Positions 28,201 to 36,923 of a stretch of DNA of 64,000 bases are shown here, in pieces (position 1 is the first letter of the stretch; each line of letters opens with the position of its first letter). A program made the translations under genes and the position numbers. This DNA is from Litoreibacter janthinus (GTDB lineage Bacteria; Pseudomonadota; Alphaproteobacteria; Rhodobacterales; Rhodobacteraceae): positions 3,231,751 through 3,295,750 of the forward strand of contig NZ_FOYO01000001.1 in NCBI RefSeq assembly GCF_900111945.1. The letters run 5' to 3'. Below the pieces are notes generated by a model, which made no database searches, was not told the DNA's origin, and saw only the letters and a list, made by a program, of their open reading frames with translations.

Positions 28201-28606
28201 CCTCCAGCACCTTGCCGGTCAGCATCAGCGCCCATGTCGATGCGTTGACCAAAGGCGACGCAGAGTGCCCCAGATGGCGCCCCCAGTCAGATGGCGCGAT
28301 CTTGTCTTCGATCAGCGCGTCCATGGTGTCGGCGTCCGGCACCCGCAACAGCGCTTCGGCCAAGCACATCAAGGCGACGCCTTCGTCAGTGGAGAGCCCG
28401 TATTCTGCGAGGAAAACCTCCATCAACCCCGGCTTGGCCGAGCGACGAATCTGCGACACGAGCTCTGCACCCGACGCGGCGATCCGTTCGCGGTCTTGTT
28501 CCGACAGTCCCGCCGTGGCAATCAAACGGTCCAGCACTTCGCGTTCATTTGGAAGCATTTGCGCCCGCATATCGTGGCGCAAATCGGCGGCGAACAGTTG
28601 TGTCAT
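25259..28606 (-). CDS. putA: Bifunctional proline dehydrogenase / glutamate-semialdehyde dehydrogenase PutA
   Basis: The enzyme has 1115 residues. The N-terminal half is the FAD-dependent proline dehydrogenase barrel (VRLVKGAYWDTEIK, IYAPVGAHRDLLAYLVRRLLENG). The middle part is the aldehyde dehydrogenase domain (FCISPWNFPLAIFTGQ-like start, ETGG with the general-base Glu, GQRCSALR with the catalytic Cys). A C-terminal extension follows. It converts proline to glutamate in two steps with substrate channelling. The ribbon-helix-helix DNA-binding domain of E. coli PutA is missing at the N-terminus, consistent with control by the divergent Lrp-type gene instead. Confidence 0.96.
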   Translation of the reverse strand: MTQLFAADLRHDMRAQMLPNEREVLDRLIATAGLSEQDRERIAASGAELVSQIRRSAKPGLMEVFLAEYGLSTDEGVALMCLAEALLRVPDADTMDALIEDKIAPSDWGRHLGHSASPLVNASTWALMLTGKVLEDDTRGIAGQVRGMVKRLGEPVIRTAVARAMKEMGRQFVLGETIGKAMTRAEARQGEGYTYSYDMLGEAARTDADALGYFDAYCHAIEAITKAATHGDIRANPGISVKLSALYPRYEATHKDGVMSVLVPRLSQLCRMAAKGGVGLNIDAEEADRLDLSLDVIEVALSDAELEGWDGFGVVVQAYGPRASYAIDWLYALATRLDRRIMVRLVKGAYWDTEIKRAQVMGLNGFPVFTHKQATDVSYIANARKLLGLTDRIYPQFATHNAHTVAAILDMAPDHGAFEFQRLHGMGERLHDIVLKAEKTRCRIYAPVGAHRDLLAYLVRRLLENGANSSFVNQIVDEAVPASVVASDPFAELADLTFPAVTLPSDIFPGRQNSQGWDWTDPRDMNIIDSARSKTQGTDLSAMPLTVAAPNGGTARKVFSPATPNDLVGTVQLASADDAATAVREAKPWQATASERARVLLKAADLYETNLGRIFALLAREAGKTMPDCIGELREAVDFLRYYAGEAGKLTGPARGRFVCISPWNFPLAIFTGQIAAALAAGNAVLAKPAEQTPLIAHLATSLLHEAGVPLAALQLLPGGGEVGAALTDQPLVDGVCFTGSTATAMRIHQSLAQNGNAAAPLIAETGGLNAMIVDSTALPEQATRDIVASAFQSAGQRCSALRCLYVQEDVADGLIEMLRGAMDALTVGDPWDVATDVGPIIDAAARDKIAGYIETARAEGRVLHEVSAPKTGTFVAPTMLRVSSIAEMKEEIFGPVLHVATFKSHQLDQVIDQINATGYGLTFGLHSRIDDRVQSVVDRVHAGNIYVNRNQIGAVVGSQPFGGEGLSGTGPKAGGPLYLTKFTQSAGAPILPDVQEMPGPTGETNRLSTQPRAPFLCLGPDVQAQIDAVQAAGGIARQGMLEEVATTPDIAGVLWWGDEQTARRLRQDLAGRDGPILQLLSEVPRPCDTLAERHVCIDTTASGGNAALLAEVGA

Positions 28607-28723
28607 TGCAAAGCCCTCTCAGCAGGATATTCGACTAGCTTACGCCCCCTATTGCCAAAATGAACACTGTCCTGCAGAAATGTAGTCACATCCTTCCCGT
28701 AGATTCGAGAATTATCAGGCAAA

Positions 28724-29179
28724 ATGACTGACGAGCTAGACACCTACGATACCGCGATATTGAAAGCTGTATCTGCCAACGGTCGCATAACCGTGACGGA
28801 CCTTGCCGAACAGATCAACCTTTCCAAATCGCCGACCCAGACGCGGCTGCGCAGGTTGGAAAAAGCCGGCTTCATCCGCGGATATACAGCCCAGCTTAAC
28901 CCGATCAAGCTGGGGTTGGCCCATATCGCCTTTGTGGAAGTCAAGCTGGACGACACACGTGAGAAGGCCCTGAAAGCCTTCAACGACGCCGTCCTGAAGG
29001 TCCCGGAAATTGAGCAGTGCCACATGATCGCGGGCAAGTTTGATTATCTGCTCAAGGTGCGCACCTCGGACATGCAAACATACCGCCGGATACTTGGCGA
29101 ACGTGTCAGCGCCCTGCCCCATGTTGCCCACACCTCGACCCATGTGGTGATGGAAGCAGTAAAGGAAGAGGCAATCTAA
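28724..29179 (+). CDS. putR: Lrp/AsnC-family regulator, probable PutR
   Basis: The 151-residue protein has an N-terminal winged helix-turn-helix ([23 protein letters not shown]) and a C-terminal RAM ligand-binding domain (residues about 70-145, [15 protein letters not shown]). It starts 117 bases from the divergent putA. In Rhodobacter and Agrobacterium an Lrp-type PutR activates putA in response to proline; the arrangement here is the same. Confidence 0.9.
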   Translation: MTDELDTYDTAILKAVSANGRITVTDLAEQINLSKSPTQTRLRRLEKAGFIRGYTAQLNPIKLGLAHIAFVEVKLDDTREKALKAFNDAVLKVPEIEQCHMIAGKFDYLLKVRTSDMQTYRRILGERVSALPHVAHTSTHVVMEAVKEEAI

Positions 29180-29243
29180 GGCGCGCCCTTTACTTCCCTG
29201 CCCTTTCGCGGCACCTCGGGTGTGCGACGTGAACGGAGAGACC

Positions 29244-30725
29244 ATGGCCAAGGCTATCATGATTCAGGGGGCAGGCTCGAACGTGGGCAAGTCCATGGTC
29301 GTCGCGGGTCTATGCCGCGTGTTTGCGCGCCGAGGCCTGACCGTGCGGCCTTTCAAGCCCCAGAACATGTCGAACAACGCCGCAGTCACGTCAGACGGCG
29401 GCGAAATCGGACGAGCGCAAGCGTTGCAGGCGCTCGCTTGCGGAGTTGTACCGCACACCGATATGAATCCCGTGCTGCTCAAGCCCGAAAGCGATGTAGG
29501 GGCGCAAGTGATCGTCCAAGGCAAGCGGTTTGCCACGCTGAAAGCCCGCGACTACGCCAAAGCCAAACCGCAGCTTTTGTCGAAAACGTTGGAGAGTTTT
29601 CACCGCCTTGCGCAAACTGCCGACTTAATTGTGGTCGAGGGCGCCGGAAGCCCCGCCGAAATCAACCTACGCGCCGGCGACATCGCGAATATGGGCTTCG
29701 CCGAGGCTGCGGACATTCCCGTAATCCTTGTCGGCGATATCGACCGCGGCGGCGTCATCGCCCAAATCGTCGGCACCCATGCGGTGCTGCCAAATGGGGA
29801 CCGAGATCGCATTAAAGCGTTTATGATCAACAAGTTTCGCGGAGATGTCAGCCTGTTCGACGACGGGATGGTCGAGATCGAGAATCGCACGGACTGGGCC
29901 GCTTTGGGGGTCCTGCCTTGGTTCGCGGACGCGTGGCAGCTTCCGGCAGAGGATGTGATGGACATCACTTCGACCTCGCGCAGCGGCGACGTCTTGAAGA
30001 TTGTGGTACCCAAGCTGTCTCGCATTGCGAATTTCGACGACCTTGACCCGCTGGCGATGGAGCCAGGTGTGTCCGTGGAGATTATCGAAGCGGGACGCCC
30101 GCTGCCCGGCGATGCCGATCTGGTGCTAATCCCAGGGTCGAAATCGACCATGGGCGATCTGGCATATTTTTGCGCCCAAGGATGGGACATCGACCTGTTC
30201 GCGCATGTGCGGCGCGGCGGGCATGTTCTGGGCATCTGCGGCGGTTATCAGATGCTGGGACTCACCATATCTGACCCCGACGGAATAGAAGGCGCGGAAG
30301 GCTCTGTGGCGGGTTTGGGTCTTTTGGACGTCGAGACCACCATGGCCCCATTCAAACGGCTCGCGGACGTGCAAGGCCAGCATTTGGCATCAGAGGCGAA
30401 CGTGTCAGGTTACGAAATCCATATCGGGACGACCGAGGGCGCAGATACACAGCGGCCTTGGTTGCAAATCGACGGTGCGATGGCGGGTGCATCTTCTGCT
30501 GATGGCAAGGTGGAAGGATGCTATATCCACGGCCTTTTCACGTCTGACACGTTCCGGCGCGCCTATCTGGAAAAGCTCGGCGGCGCGTCCCAAGTCAACG
30601 ACTACGGCGCTTCGGTTGAGACCGCGCTGGAAGCGCTGGCAGACCATCTGCAGGCACATCTGGATATTGAAGCGCTGTTCGATCTGGCGCAGGATATCCC
30701 TGCCCCGTCGCCTGTCAGCGGCTAG
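29244..30725 (+). CDS. cobQ: Cobyric acid synthase
   Basis: This 493-residue protein starts at ATG 29244, with GGAGAG before it. N-terminal [14 protein letters not shown] is the ATP-binding loop of the CbiP/CobQ family; the C-terminal glutamine amidotransferase domain carries [10 protein letters not shown] with the nucleophilic cysteine and CYIHGLF with the histidine. It amidates four carboxyl groups of adenosylcobyric acid precursor in cobalamin synthesis. It stands apart from other cob genes in this window and no cobalamin riboswitch fits in the 64-base gap upstream. Confidence 0.96.
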   Translation: MAKAIMIQGAGSNVGKSMVVAGLCRVFARRGLTVRPFKPQNMSNNAAVTSDGGEIGRAQALQALACGVVPHTDMNPVLLKPESDVGAQVIVQGKRFATLKARDYAKAKPQLLSKTLESFHRLAQTADLIVVEGAGSPAEINLRAGDIANMGFAEAADIPVILVGDIDRGGVIAQIVGTHAVLPNGDRDRIKAFMINKFRGDVSLFDDGMVEIENRTDWAALGVLPWFADAWQLPAEDVMDITSTSRSGDVLKIVVPKLSRIANFDDLDPLAMEPGVSVEIIEAGRPLPGDADLVLIPGSKSTMGDLAYFCAQGWDIDLFAHVRRGGHVLGICGGYQMLGLTISDPDGIEGAEGSVAGLGLLDVETTMAPFKRLADVQGQHLASEANVSGYEIHIGTTEGADTQRPWLQIDGAMAGASSADGKVEGCYIHGLFTSDTFRRAYLEKLGGASQVNDYGASVETALEALADHLQAHLDIEALFDLAQDIPAPSPVSG

Positions 30726-31723
30726 TCGAATTCGCGGGTCAGCAGCGCGCGATGAATTTCACGGCGCACGAGCTTGCGCACATTGCGAGTAATGCGCTCC
30801 CCCAATTCACCGGTGAGTTCTTGGCGCACGATTTCTGCTACGAGGTCGCGTAGCGCATCTTCGTCGATCACGCTCTCATCGAAATCACCCAAATCAACCT
30901 CTGAGGTTTCTTCTTCATCTGAATTGGGCATCACTGAAGCCGCAGCGGCCGATGCGAATACCACCTCCTCGGCCAGAATGTCAGTGTCTTCGAAATCGTC
31001 TTCGTCAGATGCTTCAGAGAGTTCTTCCGCGTCGTCTGCATCGTGATCAATCTCAACCGAGTCATTCGATAATTCGTCGATAGTCTCTGGCTCGTCATCT
31101 TCGTCTTCAAGATCGTCGAAGTCATCGCCATCAAAGTTGGCCCAAGGCTCGGGGCTTTCCTGCTCGCTTGCTTCGGACGCTTCTTCGTGCTGGTCCTCGT
31201 CGGAAGCAGCCTCTTCCGGATGATCGCCCTCATCGTCGACGGAATGTTCTGAAAGGTCGGTCGCCCAAGCGTCTTCGACCTCAGCAACAGTCTCAGGTTC
31301 GACATCTACTTTGCGACTATGGCGAATAAAATCGATGACCGGAGCGCTCTCGGACGTTTCATCATCTTCGTAATAGTCTTCGTTCGCCATCGACGGCCAA
31401 TCCGCGTGATCCGAAACCGGTGCGGCGTTGTCATCCGCAACCTCTGGCGTGTCGCCGGAAACGCGATGGCGGAAGTTAGGCATCTCTGTATGGGGCGTCT
31501 CTGACGGCTGGTCTTTGGTCGGAGAATTAACCCGCAAGGCGGAGGTCAGGATCAGGGCTTCGGCAGGCTTGGCCTCTTCCGGCGCAGGTTCTACAGAATC
31601 GGTTGGTTCTGGCTGATCTTCGGTTTTGGAAGCCTCGCGATGCCCTGCATTTGTATCAGACACGAGCCTGCGAATAGAGGACAGGACATCTTCCACATCT
31701 ACGTTGGTCACCGGATCGGACAT
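30722..31723 (-). CDS. Acidic, disordered PopZ-like (DUF2497-like) protein
   Basis: The protein has 333 residues. An N-terminal helix ([15 protein letters not shown]) is followed by about 220 residues dominated by Asp, Glu, Ser and Pro. The C-terminal region of about 50 residues is helical and basic ([33 protein letters not shown]). This three-part plan, helix, acidic linker, C-terminal oligomerising helices, is that of the pole-organising protein PopZ/DUF2497 of alphaproteobacteria. Sequence identity is not evident beyond the ends, so the assignment is by architecture. Its stop overlaps the cobQ stop region by four bases (convergent). Confidence 0.6.
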   Translation of the reverse strand: MSDPVTNVDVEDVLSSIRRLVSDTNAGHREASKTEDQPEPTDSVEPAPEEAKPAEALILTSALRVNSPTKDQPSETPHTEMPNFRHRVSGDTPEVADDNAAPVSDHADWPSMANEDYYEDDETSESAPVIDFIRHSRKVDVEPETVAEVEDAWATDLSEHSVDDEGDHPEEAASDEDQHEEASEASEQESPEPWANFDGDDFDDLEDEDDEPETIDELSNDSVEIDHDADDAEELSEASDEDDFEDTDILAEEVVFASAAAASVMPNSDEEETSEVDLGDFDESVIDEDALRDLVAEIVRQELTGELGERITRNVRKLVRREIHRALLTREFD

Positions 31724-31794
31724 ATACTCAGCCTCTGCACTTTTTACGTAAGTTACCTGTCGCGTGTCCGCCTGACAACCGATCGTTAGATTGT

Positions 31795-33156
31795 TCAGTT
31801 CTTTTGGTAGCGGTTCAGAATGCGATCAAGCTTTTTACCGGCCTTGGAGCTTGGCACAGGCGCGTTTTTAACGGCGTTGTAATACTCGGCGGGATCATAA
31901 CGATCCACTTTCAGCTTGAGATTGTCAGCCGTCAGAAGCCCCATTGAGGCAAGAAGCCCGTAAGCAGCGGAATAAACCTGCGTTTCTGAGACGACACGAT
32001 TCGTCCGCGCGTCAAACAATGCCTGCTCCGCATCAAGCACATCCAGCGTGGTTCGGGAGCCCAGCTTGGCCTCTTCACGCACGCCATCAAATGCAATCTG
32101 CGCAGCCCTGATCTGACGGTCCGCCGACAGGACTTGTGCATTGGCCACAGCAAGGCGCGACCATGCATTGGCGACGTTCTGATCGAGCACCAGCGCAGTT
32201 TGGTTCAAAACAGCCTTGGAGGCGTGAACCGCAGCCAAAGATTTGCGAACCAAAGCGGACAGCTGACCGCCCTGATAAATTGGCACCGACATGGTCAGAC
32301 CAACGCTGGAGTTGTTGTTTGTTGTTGAGGAATGAGACAACGCGCCGGAAAAATTGATCGTCGGGCGCGTGCTGGCCTTTGCCGCCGCGTAGTTCAACTC
32401 ATTGGCGCGTATCTGGTGCTGAACCTGTTCGATCAGAGGACTCACGCGTTTGGCCGTGGCTTTCGCGGCATTTGCCGATTTGGGCAGCTCAGGCAAACGT
32501 GAGATACCAGTCAGACCTGACGGCGCCCGCCCTACCGTAACCTTGTAGAGTTCGCGGGTAATAGCCAAATCGCCCTGCGCCGCAACCAAGGCACCTCGCC
32601 CTGCGGCCAAACGTGCTTCGGCTTGAGCAACATCCGTGCGCGTCACTTCGCCCACTTCGAAGCGGTCACGCGCGGCGCGCAATTCTTGGGTGATCAGACG
32701 CAGGTTGCTGTCGCGCAACTGCACAACGCGTTGATCCCGCAGCACTTGGACATAGGCATTCACGGCGTCCAAGAGCACAGCCTGTTCTTGCTGAGTAAGA
32801 TCGGAGCGCGCAGCGAGAACAGTTTCCTTTGCAGCCTCTACCGCCAATGCGGATTTGCCCGCGTCCCAAAGCAACAGGTCCAACGTCAGCGAGATCGTCG
32901 ACGATAGATTATCGCGAACAGTCGCCGGATTGCTTAGGGTAATGGTTGAGCGGCCACTGATTTGCGGAAGCAGGGCCGAGAGCGCAATTGCAACGTCTTC
33001 GTCCTCGGCGCGCAAAAGTGCGCGGCTTTGTTCCAACAGGTTTGAATTATTGTAAGCCGCAGTCAGCGCACTCGCGAGCGTTTCAGCAGTTGCTTGAAGC
33101 GGAGCGCAAAGCAGGAAAACCCCGACGAGTGCCTTGCCAAAATAACGTCGTTTCAT
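31795..33156 (-). CDS. tolC: TolC-family outer-membrane efflux protein
   Basis: This 453-residue protein has a signal peptide (to ATA at about residue 23) and the two structural repeats of TolC: long alpha-helical stretches plus beta segments (ISLTLDLLLWDAG, VGLTMSVPIYQGGQ). The repeat-end motifs GEVTRTDVAQAEARL and GSRTTLDVLDAEQALF are diagnostic. It forms the trimeric exit duct for type I secretion and multidrug efflux. It lies 78 bases downstream of the methyltransferase gene, the classic pcm-tolC pair of alphaproteobacteria. Confidence 0.95.
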   Translation of the reverse strand: MKRRYFGKALVGVFLLCAPLQATAETLASALTAAYNNSNLLEQSRALLRAEDEDVAIALSALLPQISGRSTITLSNPATVRDNLSSTISLTLDLLLWDAGKSALAVEAAKETVLAARSDLTQQEQAVLLDAVNAYVQVLRDQRVVQLRDSNLRLITQELRAARDRFEVGEVTRTDVAQAEARLAAGRGALVAAQGDLAITRELYKVTVGRAPSGLTGISRLPELPKSANAAKATAKRVSPLIEQVQHQIRANELNYAAAKASTRPTINFSGALSHSSTTNNNSSVGLTMSVPIYQGGQLSALVRKSLAAVHASKAVLNQTALVLDQNVANAWSRLAVANAQVLSADRQIRAAQIAFDGVREEAKLGSRTTLDVLDAEQALFDARTNRVVSETQVYSAAYGLLASMGLLTADNLKLKVDRYDPAEYYNAVKNAPVPSSKAGKKLDRILNRYQKN

Positions 33157-33234
33157 GCAAATCCATCATTTCCTTAAGAGCCTTCGAAATAGCCCTTGTT
33201 CATGTACGGGCAACAACGCCCAGCAGATCAGCAG

Positions 33235-33888
33235 TCAGAGGGAGAACACCGGCTCGGACCCAAAGCCCGGCAGAATCGGCGCGCCAGCGTTGAACGCAAG
33301 ACTCCAGCTGACTCTCCCGCCAATACTCCGCCCCAACCGGGCTTCGCCAAACGCGCCTTGCGCGAAGATAGCCAAAATGCGACCGCCCTCTTTGAGTTGC
33401 GCGACCAGATCATCGGGGATGCGCGACACTGCGCCTTCGATGCAGATCACATCATAAGGCCCGTGTTTCGCGGCACCTTTCGCCAACGGGCCGGTGATCA
33501 CAACCGCGTTGTCGATCCCCTGCTCGGACAAGGCGGTTTCTGCGTCGCTGGCCAAACTCTCGTCTTCCTCGACTGCAACAACAGCGTCCGCCATATGCGC
33601 CAAAATTGCTGCGGAATAACCAGACCCACACCCAATATCGAGCACGACATCGCTCCGCTGGATATCCAATGCGTCAAGCATCTTGGCAAAGGTGCGTGGA
33701 TCAAGAACGACCCGCCCATTGCCCAGATCGATATTCTCGCCCGCGTAGGCCACATTGCGCTTGCTCTCTGGAACAAAAGCTTCGCGGCGCACTGTCAGCA
33801 TGGCGTCGATAATCGGGAATTTCGTAACGTCGGAAGGGCGCACTTGCGTGTCGACCATCATCGTCCGGTTTGCAGAGTTGTCGATCAT
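33235..33888 (-). CDS. Protein-L-isoaspartate O-methyltransferase-like protein
   Basis: The 217-residue protein contains VLDIGCGSGYSAAIL, the SAM-binding loop, and VQRPSD-like N-terminal segment VRPSDVTKFPI with VDTQVRPS typical of the Pcm-like group encoded beside tolC. Pcm repairs isoaspartyl residues; in the tolC-linked subgroup the activity is not established. Transcription runs into tolC. Together with the tRNA-Cys gene downstream on the other side it marks the end of chromosomal DNA before the element. Confidence 0.88.
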   Translation of the reverse strand: MIDNSANRTMMVDTQVRPSDVTKFPIIDAMLTVRREAFVPESKRNVAYAGENIDLGNGRVVLDPRTFAKMLDALDIQRSDVVLDIGCGSGYSAAILAHMADAVVAVEEDESLASDAETALSEQGIDNAVVITGPLAKGAAKHGPYDVICIEGAVSRIPDDLVAQLKEGGRILAIFAQGAFGEARLGRSIGGRVSWSLAFNAGAPILPGFGSEPVFSL

Positions 33889-34141
33889 ACTAAACTCATT
33901 AGTCTAGTTTCAGTTAAAGACGGTTTGACACAGATCCGAGGACCGGGCAACGCCGAAGTAACCCAAGCGGCGGGTTTGACACAAGCTTTAGACGGAGAAG
34001 CCGTCGAAAATGCGCAATAACTGTGCGCCATTTCAGAACCTGAGATGTCCCGGACATCAAAGCCAACAACAATTGGTCGCGGCGACATTCCTAAGCTCTT
34101 GCACGGCTCCAGGGCTTAGTTTAGAGAAGCAAAAACCATAG

Positions 34142-34215
34142 GGCGAGTTGGCGGAGTGGTTACGCAGCGGATTGCAAATCCGTGTACACCGGTTCGATTC
34201 CGGTACTCGCCTCCA
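34142..34215 (+). tRNA. tRNA-Cys (anticodon GCA), integration site
   Basis: The gene has 74 bases with acceptor GGCGAGT/ACTCGCC, anticodon loop TTGCAAA with GCA, GGTTCGATTCC T-arm, discriminator T, and encoded CCA. The structure is complete. A tyrosine integrase gene starts on the opposite strand 69 bases beyond its 3' end, the usual position for an element that inserts at a tRNA 3' half. Confidence 0.96.
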
Positions 34216-34283
34216 ATAAAACCAATGACTTGCGTCATCCTAACTCTCCTTCACTGCCATTTTTGAAACAACCGTTGAAACTT
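34190..34283. other. attL region of the element
   Basis: The 3' half of tRNA-Cys from the T-arm to CCA, together with the 68 bases before the integrase stop, holds the expected left attachment site. The exact core cannot be set without the right-end copy. Confidence 0.6.
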
Positions 34284-35315
34284 TCACGTTTCGGTCTTGC
34301 TTCGTTCCATTTGATTTCTTGCCCCTTGAGCGCGCTTCGCGAGCTCTCTTTGCCGGATCGGCCCACCGTACTTTTTCAGCATCTCAACGCCTGAGTGACC
34401 TGTGACAGCCTTGACCATCTCGTCATCACATCCTGCCAGATACAGCTCGATCGTCGCGTTTTTCCTCAGCCCGTGCGTTTTGTAGTAGCTCGCCTTCTCG
34501 TGCTTCATATTCCTTTTGATGGTACGCATTTCCTCGGCAACGATACGGTAGCTCACTGGTCGACCCTTCGCGTCGGTCACAAGAGTGCCGTCTGTTCGCG
34601 CGATGCCTTCGAGATGGGTTTTCAGTCGGTCGGTAAGCGGGATCCACAACGGCTTGTCGGTTTTACCCTGCGTAAAATCGAAACCTTCATCGGAGAAGTG
34701 CTCCCACTTCATCTTCACGACATCGCCAATGCGTTGGCCTGTACCAACGCAAAGCTCGTAAACCAACCGCGCCCTCTTTGAAGCCAGCGCTTCGAACTCG
34801 GCACGAACATCGTCTGGCCAAGGCTCCCAGCCGTCGCTCTGCTGCTTAAAGAGCGGGATGCCCTTCGCCGGGTTGCCATGCTCTTTCTTGATAAAGCCAA
34901 TCAATCGCGCGTGGTTCATCAAGACGACCATGACCTGAACGAGATAGTTGGCTTGCCTCCAATGATCCGCATTGGCGCGGTGCAGTTCGTAAATGTGATG
35001 GGTTTCGATCCTGGCCGGGTCTTTCTCGGCCCAAATCTCACGAATGTGGCTGATGTAGCGCCGATAGTCGGATCTCGTCCGGGGCTTCAGCTTCTTGTAG
35101 GCGTCACTCTCGTAGTAGCTAAGAATCAGCGCTTCAAAATTGCGCCTCACCGGCGCAGGCGCTGGCTTTCCCTTCAGCAGTCGATTGTAGTGATCCCAAA
35201 ATTCCGGCGTGCCCGCCTCCTCGTGCATCATGACGGAGATACCACGCGACCGCCGGATGAACCGAAGGTATCCTCTGTCATTGTAGACGTATTTTGGCAG
35301 GCTCTTGCGGGTCAT
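34284..35315 (-). CDS. Tyrosine-type site-specific integrase
   Basis: This 343-residue protein has an N-terminal arm, a SAM-like core-binding domain (YYESDAYKKLKPRTRSDYRRY at about 68-88) and the catalytic domain with arginine in CVGTGQRIGDV, a lysine in the QGKTDKPL hairpin, HGLRK (His-x-x-Arg), TGHSG and the nucleophile tyrosine in LKKYGG. All catalytic positions are present, so it should be active. Its start overlaps the upstream 63-residue gene by four bases. Confidence 0.94.
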   Translation of the reverse strand: MTRKSLPKYVYNDRGYLRFIRRSRGISVMMHEEAGTPEFWDHYNRLLKGKPAPAPVRRNFEALILSYYESDAYKKLKPRTRSDYRRYISHIREIWAEKDPARIETHHIYELHRANADHWRQANYLVQVMVVLMNHARLIGFIKKEHGNPAKGIPLFKQQSDGWEPWPDDVRAEFEALASKRARLVYELCVGTGQRIGDVVKMKWEHFSDEGFDFTQGKTDKPLWIPLTDRLKTHLEGIARTDGTLVTDAKGRPVSYRIVAEEMRTIKRNMKHEKASYYKTHGLRKNATIELYLAGCDDEMVKAVTGHSGVEMLKKYGGPIRQRELAKRAQGARNQMERSKTET

Positions 35316-35503
35316 TGGCCCATTCTCAAATCACTATTGAGGAAGTCGTCTGCTGCCTCGGCCGCCACCATGTTGGCGTCAACGATGACGCTGCCATCGG
35401 GTTTGATCTCGAACTTCGCGCGTTGCCAACCTGCCTCCCGCGCCTCGCGGATAAAGGCCGAGGCCGCTTGTTTCGCTTTCGTCTGTGCACTTGCTTTGGT
35501 CAT
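35312..35503 (-). CDS. Small conserved protein coupled to the integrase
   Basis: The 63-residue, Ala/Lys-rich protein has a central FEIKPDGSVIVDANMV segment. The family is not recognised. Four-base overlap with the integrase start indicates translational coupling, so it may influence integration, for example as a directionality factor, but it shows no clear winged-helix. Confidence 0.65.
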   Translation of the reverse strand: MTKASAQTKAKQAASAFIREAREAGWQRAKFEIKPDGSVIVDANMVAAEAADDFLNSDLRMGQ

Positions 35504-35527
35504 AGTACCAACACCTCTCTAACTGGG

Positions 35528-35722
35528 TTAACAACGCGCATTATCGCCCTGATCCATAATGATATTTCCAATTGCTCTAGGTGTAGAGCGCCTGTCCTTT
35601 GCCGCGCGAATGGCGCGGATCACTTCAGAATTCTGGGAGTTGCCGTTGCGATCGGACTCCGCCTTGATCCACTCTTTGAGCTCTTGTGGAAGCCGAAGCT
35701 GCATTGGTTTACGACTGTTCAT
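35528..35722 (-). CDS. Arc-type ribbon-helix-helix regulator (minus strand)
   Basis: This 64-residue protein starts at ATG 35722 with GGAGG upstream. MQLRLPQELKEWIKAESDRNGNSQNSEVIRAIR (only described here: beta strand, then two helices) is the Arc/MetJ fold: strand QLRLP, helix KEWIKAESDR, turn NGNSQNS, helix EVIRAIRAA. It is divergent from a second Arc-type gene, and the 84 bases between them hold two palindromes. It precedes the 63-residue gene and the integrase and probably controls them. Confidence 0.8.
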   Translation of the reverse strand: MNSRKPMQLRLPQELKEWIKAESDRNGNSQNSEVIRAIRAAKDRRSTPRAIGNIIMDQGDNARC

Positions 35723-35753
35723 AAAACGCCTCCAGGTTGAAACCAAAACCTAT

Positions 35754-35772
35754 TAGTGGCACTTAGCCACTA
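35754..35772. promoter_or_regulatory. Inverted repeat in the divergent Arc-Arc control region, site 1
   Basis: TAGTGGC-ACTTA-GCCACTA: two perfect seven-base arms around a five-base centre. It lies about 30 bases upstream of the minus-strand Arc ATG and shares the GTGGC core with site 2. Probable operator for one of the two ribbon-helix-helix proteins. Confidence 0.6.
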
Positions 35773-35791
35773 TTGCGTCAATCAAATTTTA

Positions 35792-35804
35792 TGGCACAGT
35801 GCCA
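35792..35804. promoter_or_regulatory. Perfect palindrome abutting the plus-strand Arc start, site 2
   Basis: TGGCAC-A-GTGCCA is a 13-base perfect palindrome that ends two bases before the ATG at 35807, where a ribosome-binding site would normally sit. No purine-rich Shine-Dalgarno sequence is visible, so binding here would block both transcription and translation initiation. Confidence 0.6.
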
Positions 35805-35806
35805 CC

Positions 35807-36121
35807 ATGTCAGAACAAAGTGCTCAAAATCAGGACAAGTTCATCGTGCGATTGCCGGATGGCCTTCGTGACCGGATACGGCTTGCGGCCGAGAGCAACC
35901 ACCGTAGCATGAACGCTGAGGTCGTTGCCCTCCTTGAAGAAAACTACCCCGCGCCAATCCCGGAAAACATCAGCGATCCCGCAGCCCGAATGCTATTCTG
36001 GCTCGCCAAACGAATCCGACGGAGAAGCCCGAAACCGGGCTCACCCAGAGACAAGCAAGCCGCCCTTTACGAGCGTATTGCGGGCGATATTTCGGAACGC
36101 ATGAAGGATATCGGGGAATAG
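35807..36121 (+). CDS. Arc-type ribbon-helix-helix regulator (plus strand)
   Basis: This 104-residue protein has strand FIVRLPDGL, helix RDRIRLAAESN and helix AEVVALLEENYP, i.e. an Arc/MetJ N-terminal domain, followed by a basic C-terminal helix region. ATG 35807 was chosen over the upstream GTG because the upstream part overlaps the palindromes. The gene ends two bases before the convergent secreted-protein gene. Confidence 0.8.
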   Translation: MSEQSAQNQDKFIVRLPDGLRDRIRLAAESNHRSMNAEVVALLEENYPAPIPENISDPAARMLFWLAKRIRRRSPKPGSPRDKQAALYERIAGDISERMKDIGE

Positions 36122-36123
36122 CC

Positions 36124-36765
36124 TTAGTAGGCCACCCACTCGTATCCATGGTTGCCTTCGTGATCTTCCCATTCAACGCCGACCCCGCGACGCCAATTCG
36201 ATGACGAACACCGTCGCGACGGCAGCACCCATTGCGGGGCCGCTGCTGGTGTCGTTCGTTGCCAGCTAAACTCACCCTGCGTGCCATAGGTCCCGAGGCG
36301 CATATTGTAACTCTCAGAGCAATCATCGTCGCGACCGCGTTCGCGATGACTGTAATGCCGCACATCCCAAACGCGGATCGAGCGCACAAAATCGAATTCA
36401 AAGCCACTAATGTCTATATCAGCACCATCTTCCACTACCTGTGTCAGAATGACTTGGCCGAGCGTCCGATCTGTTTGGTTGCTGGCTTCCCAGACTATAG
36501 TGGCCATGCTCTGCAATGGTGCGCGCTTAGAAACACCCATAGGACAACGCCAGATTTGCAGAGGCGGCTCGATCGGCCAGGGCGTGATCCGTCGGATGAA
36601 CACGGCGCGGGCATGGGCGCATTCTGTTGACGCGGGCCACCCACCGGCAAGGCAAAGCAGAATGGCGCAGTCAACCTGATAGGCTTTTACCGCTTGTGGA
36701 GCCACGGTTGAAATCAAAGCCAAAGCAGCTCCGGCAGTCCAATTCCTGATAAGTTTGCACCACAT
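36124..36765 (-). CDS. Cys-rich exported protein of conjugative elements
   Basis: This 213-residue protein has a signal peptide to about VKA (residue 28). The segment starting VDCAILLCLAGGWP, with ECAHA and ending ITPWPIEPPLQIWRCPM, is a motif I associate with unnamed proteins carried by T4SS-bearing plasmids and elements of Rhodobacterales and Rhizobiales. Six or more cysteines suggest a periplasmic or surface protein. Function unknown. Confidence 0.7.
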   Translation of the reverse strand: MWCKLIRNWTAGAALALISTVAPQAVKAYQVDCAILLCLAGGWPASTECAHARAVFIRRITPWPIEPPLQIWRCPMGVSKRAPLQSMATIVWEASNQTDRTLGQVILTQVVEDGADIDISGFEFDFVRSIRVWDVRHYSHRERGRDDDCSESYNMRLGTYGTQGEFSWQRTTPAAAPQWVLPSRRCSSSNWRRGVGVEWEDHEGNHGYEWVAY

Positions 36766-36923
36766 GTCAATAATTGCCTTTTGATTACATTACTGCATTA
36801 TTGGCATCCTACCGCCACCCCCCGCTTCTACACCATATGCGAGCATGTTCTTTATGAGGCTCGCGCGCGTTTTGTGGAATATATTCCGTAGAGCGGTTCT
36901 TGTGATCTGGCCGAATACAGGTC

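Noticed and set aside
29180..29243. Possible cobalamin riboswitch before cobQ
   Set aside because: The gap is only 64 bases, too short, and shows no B12-box.
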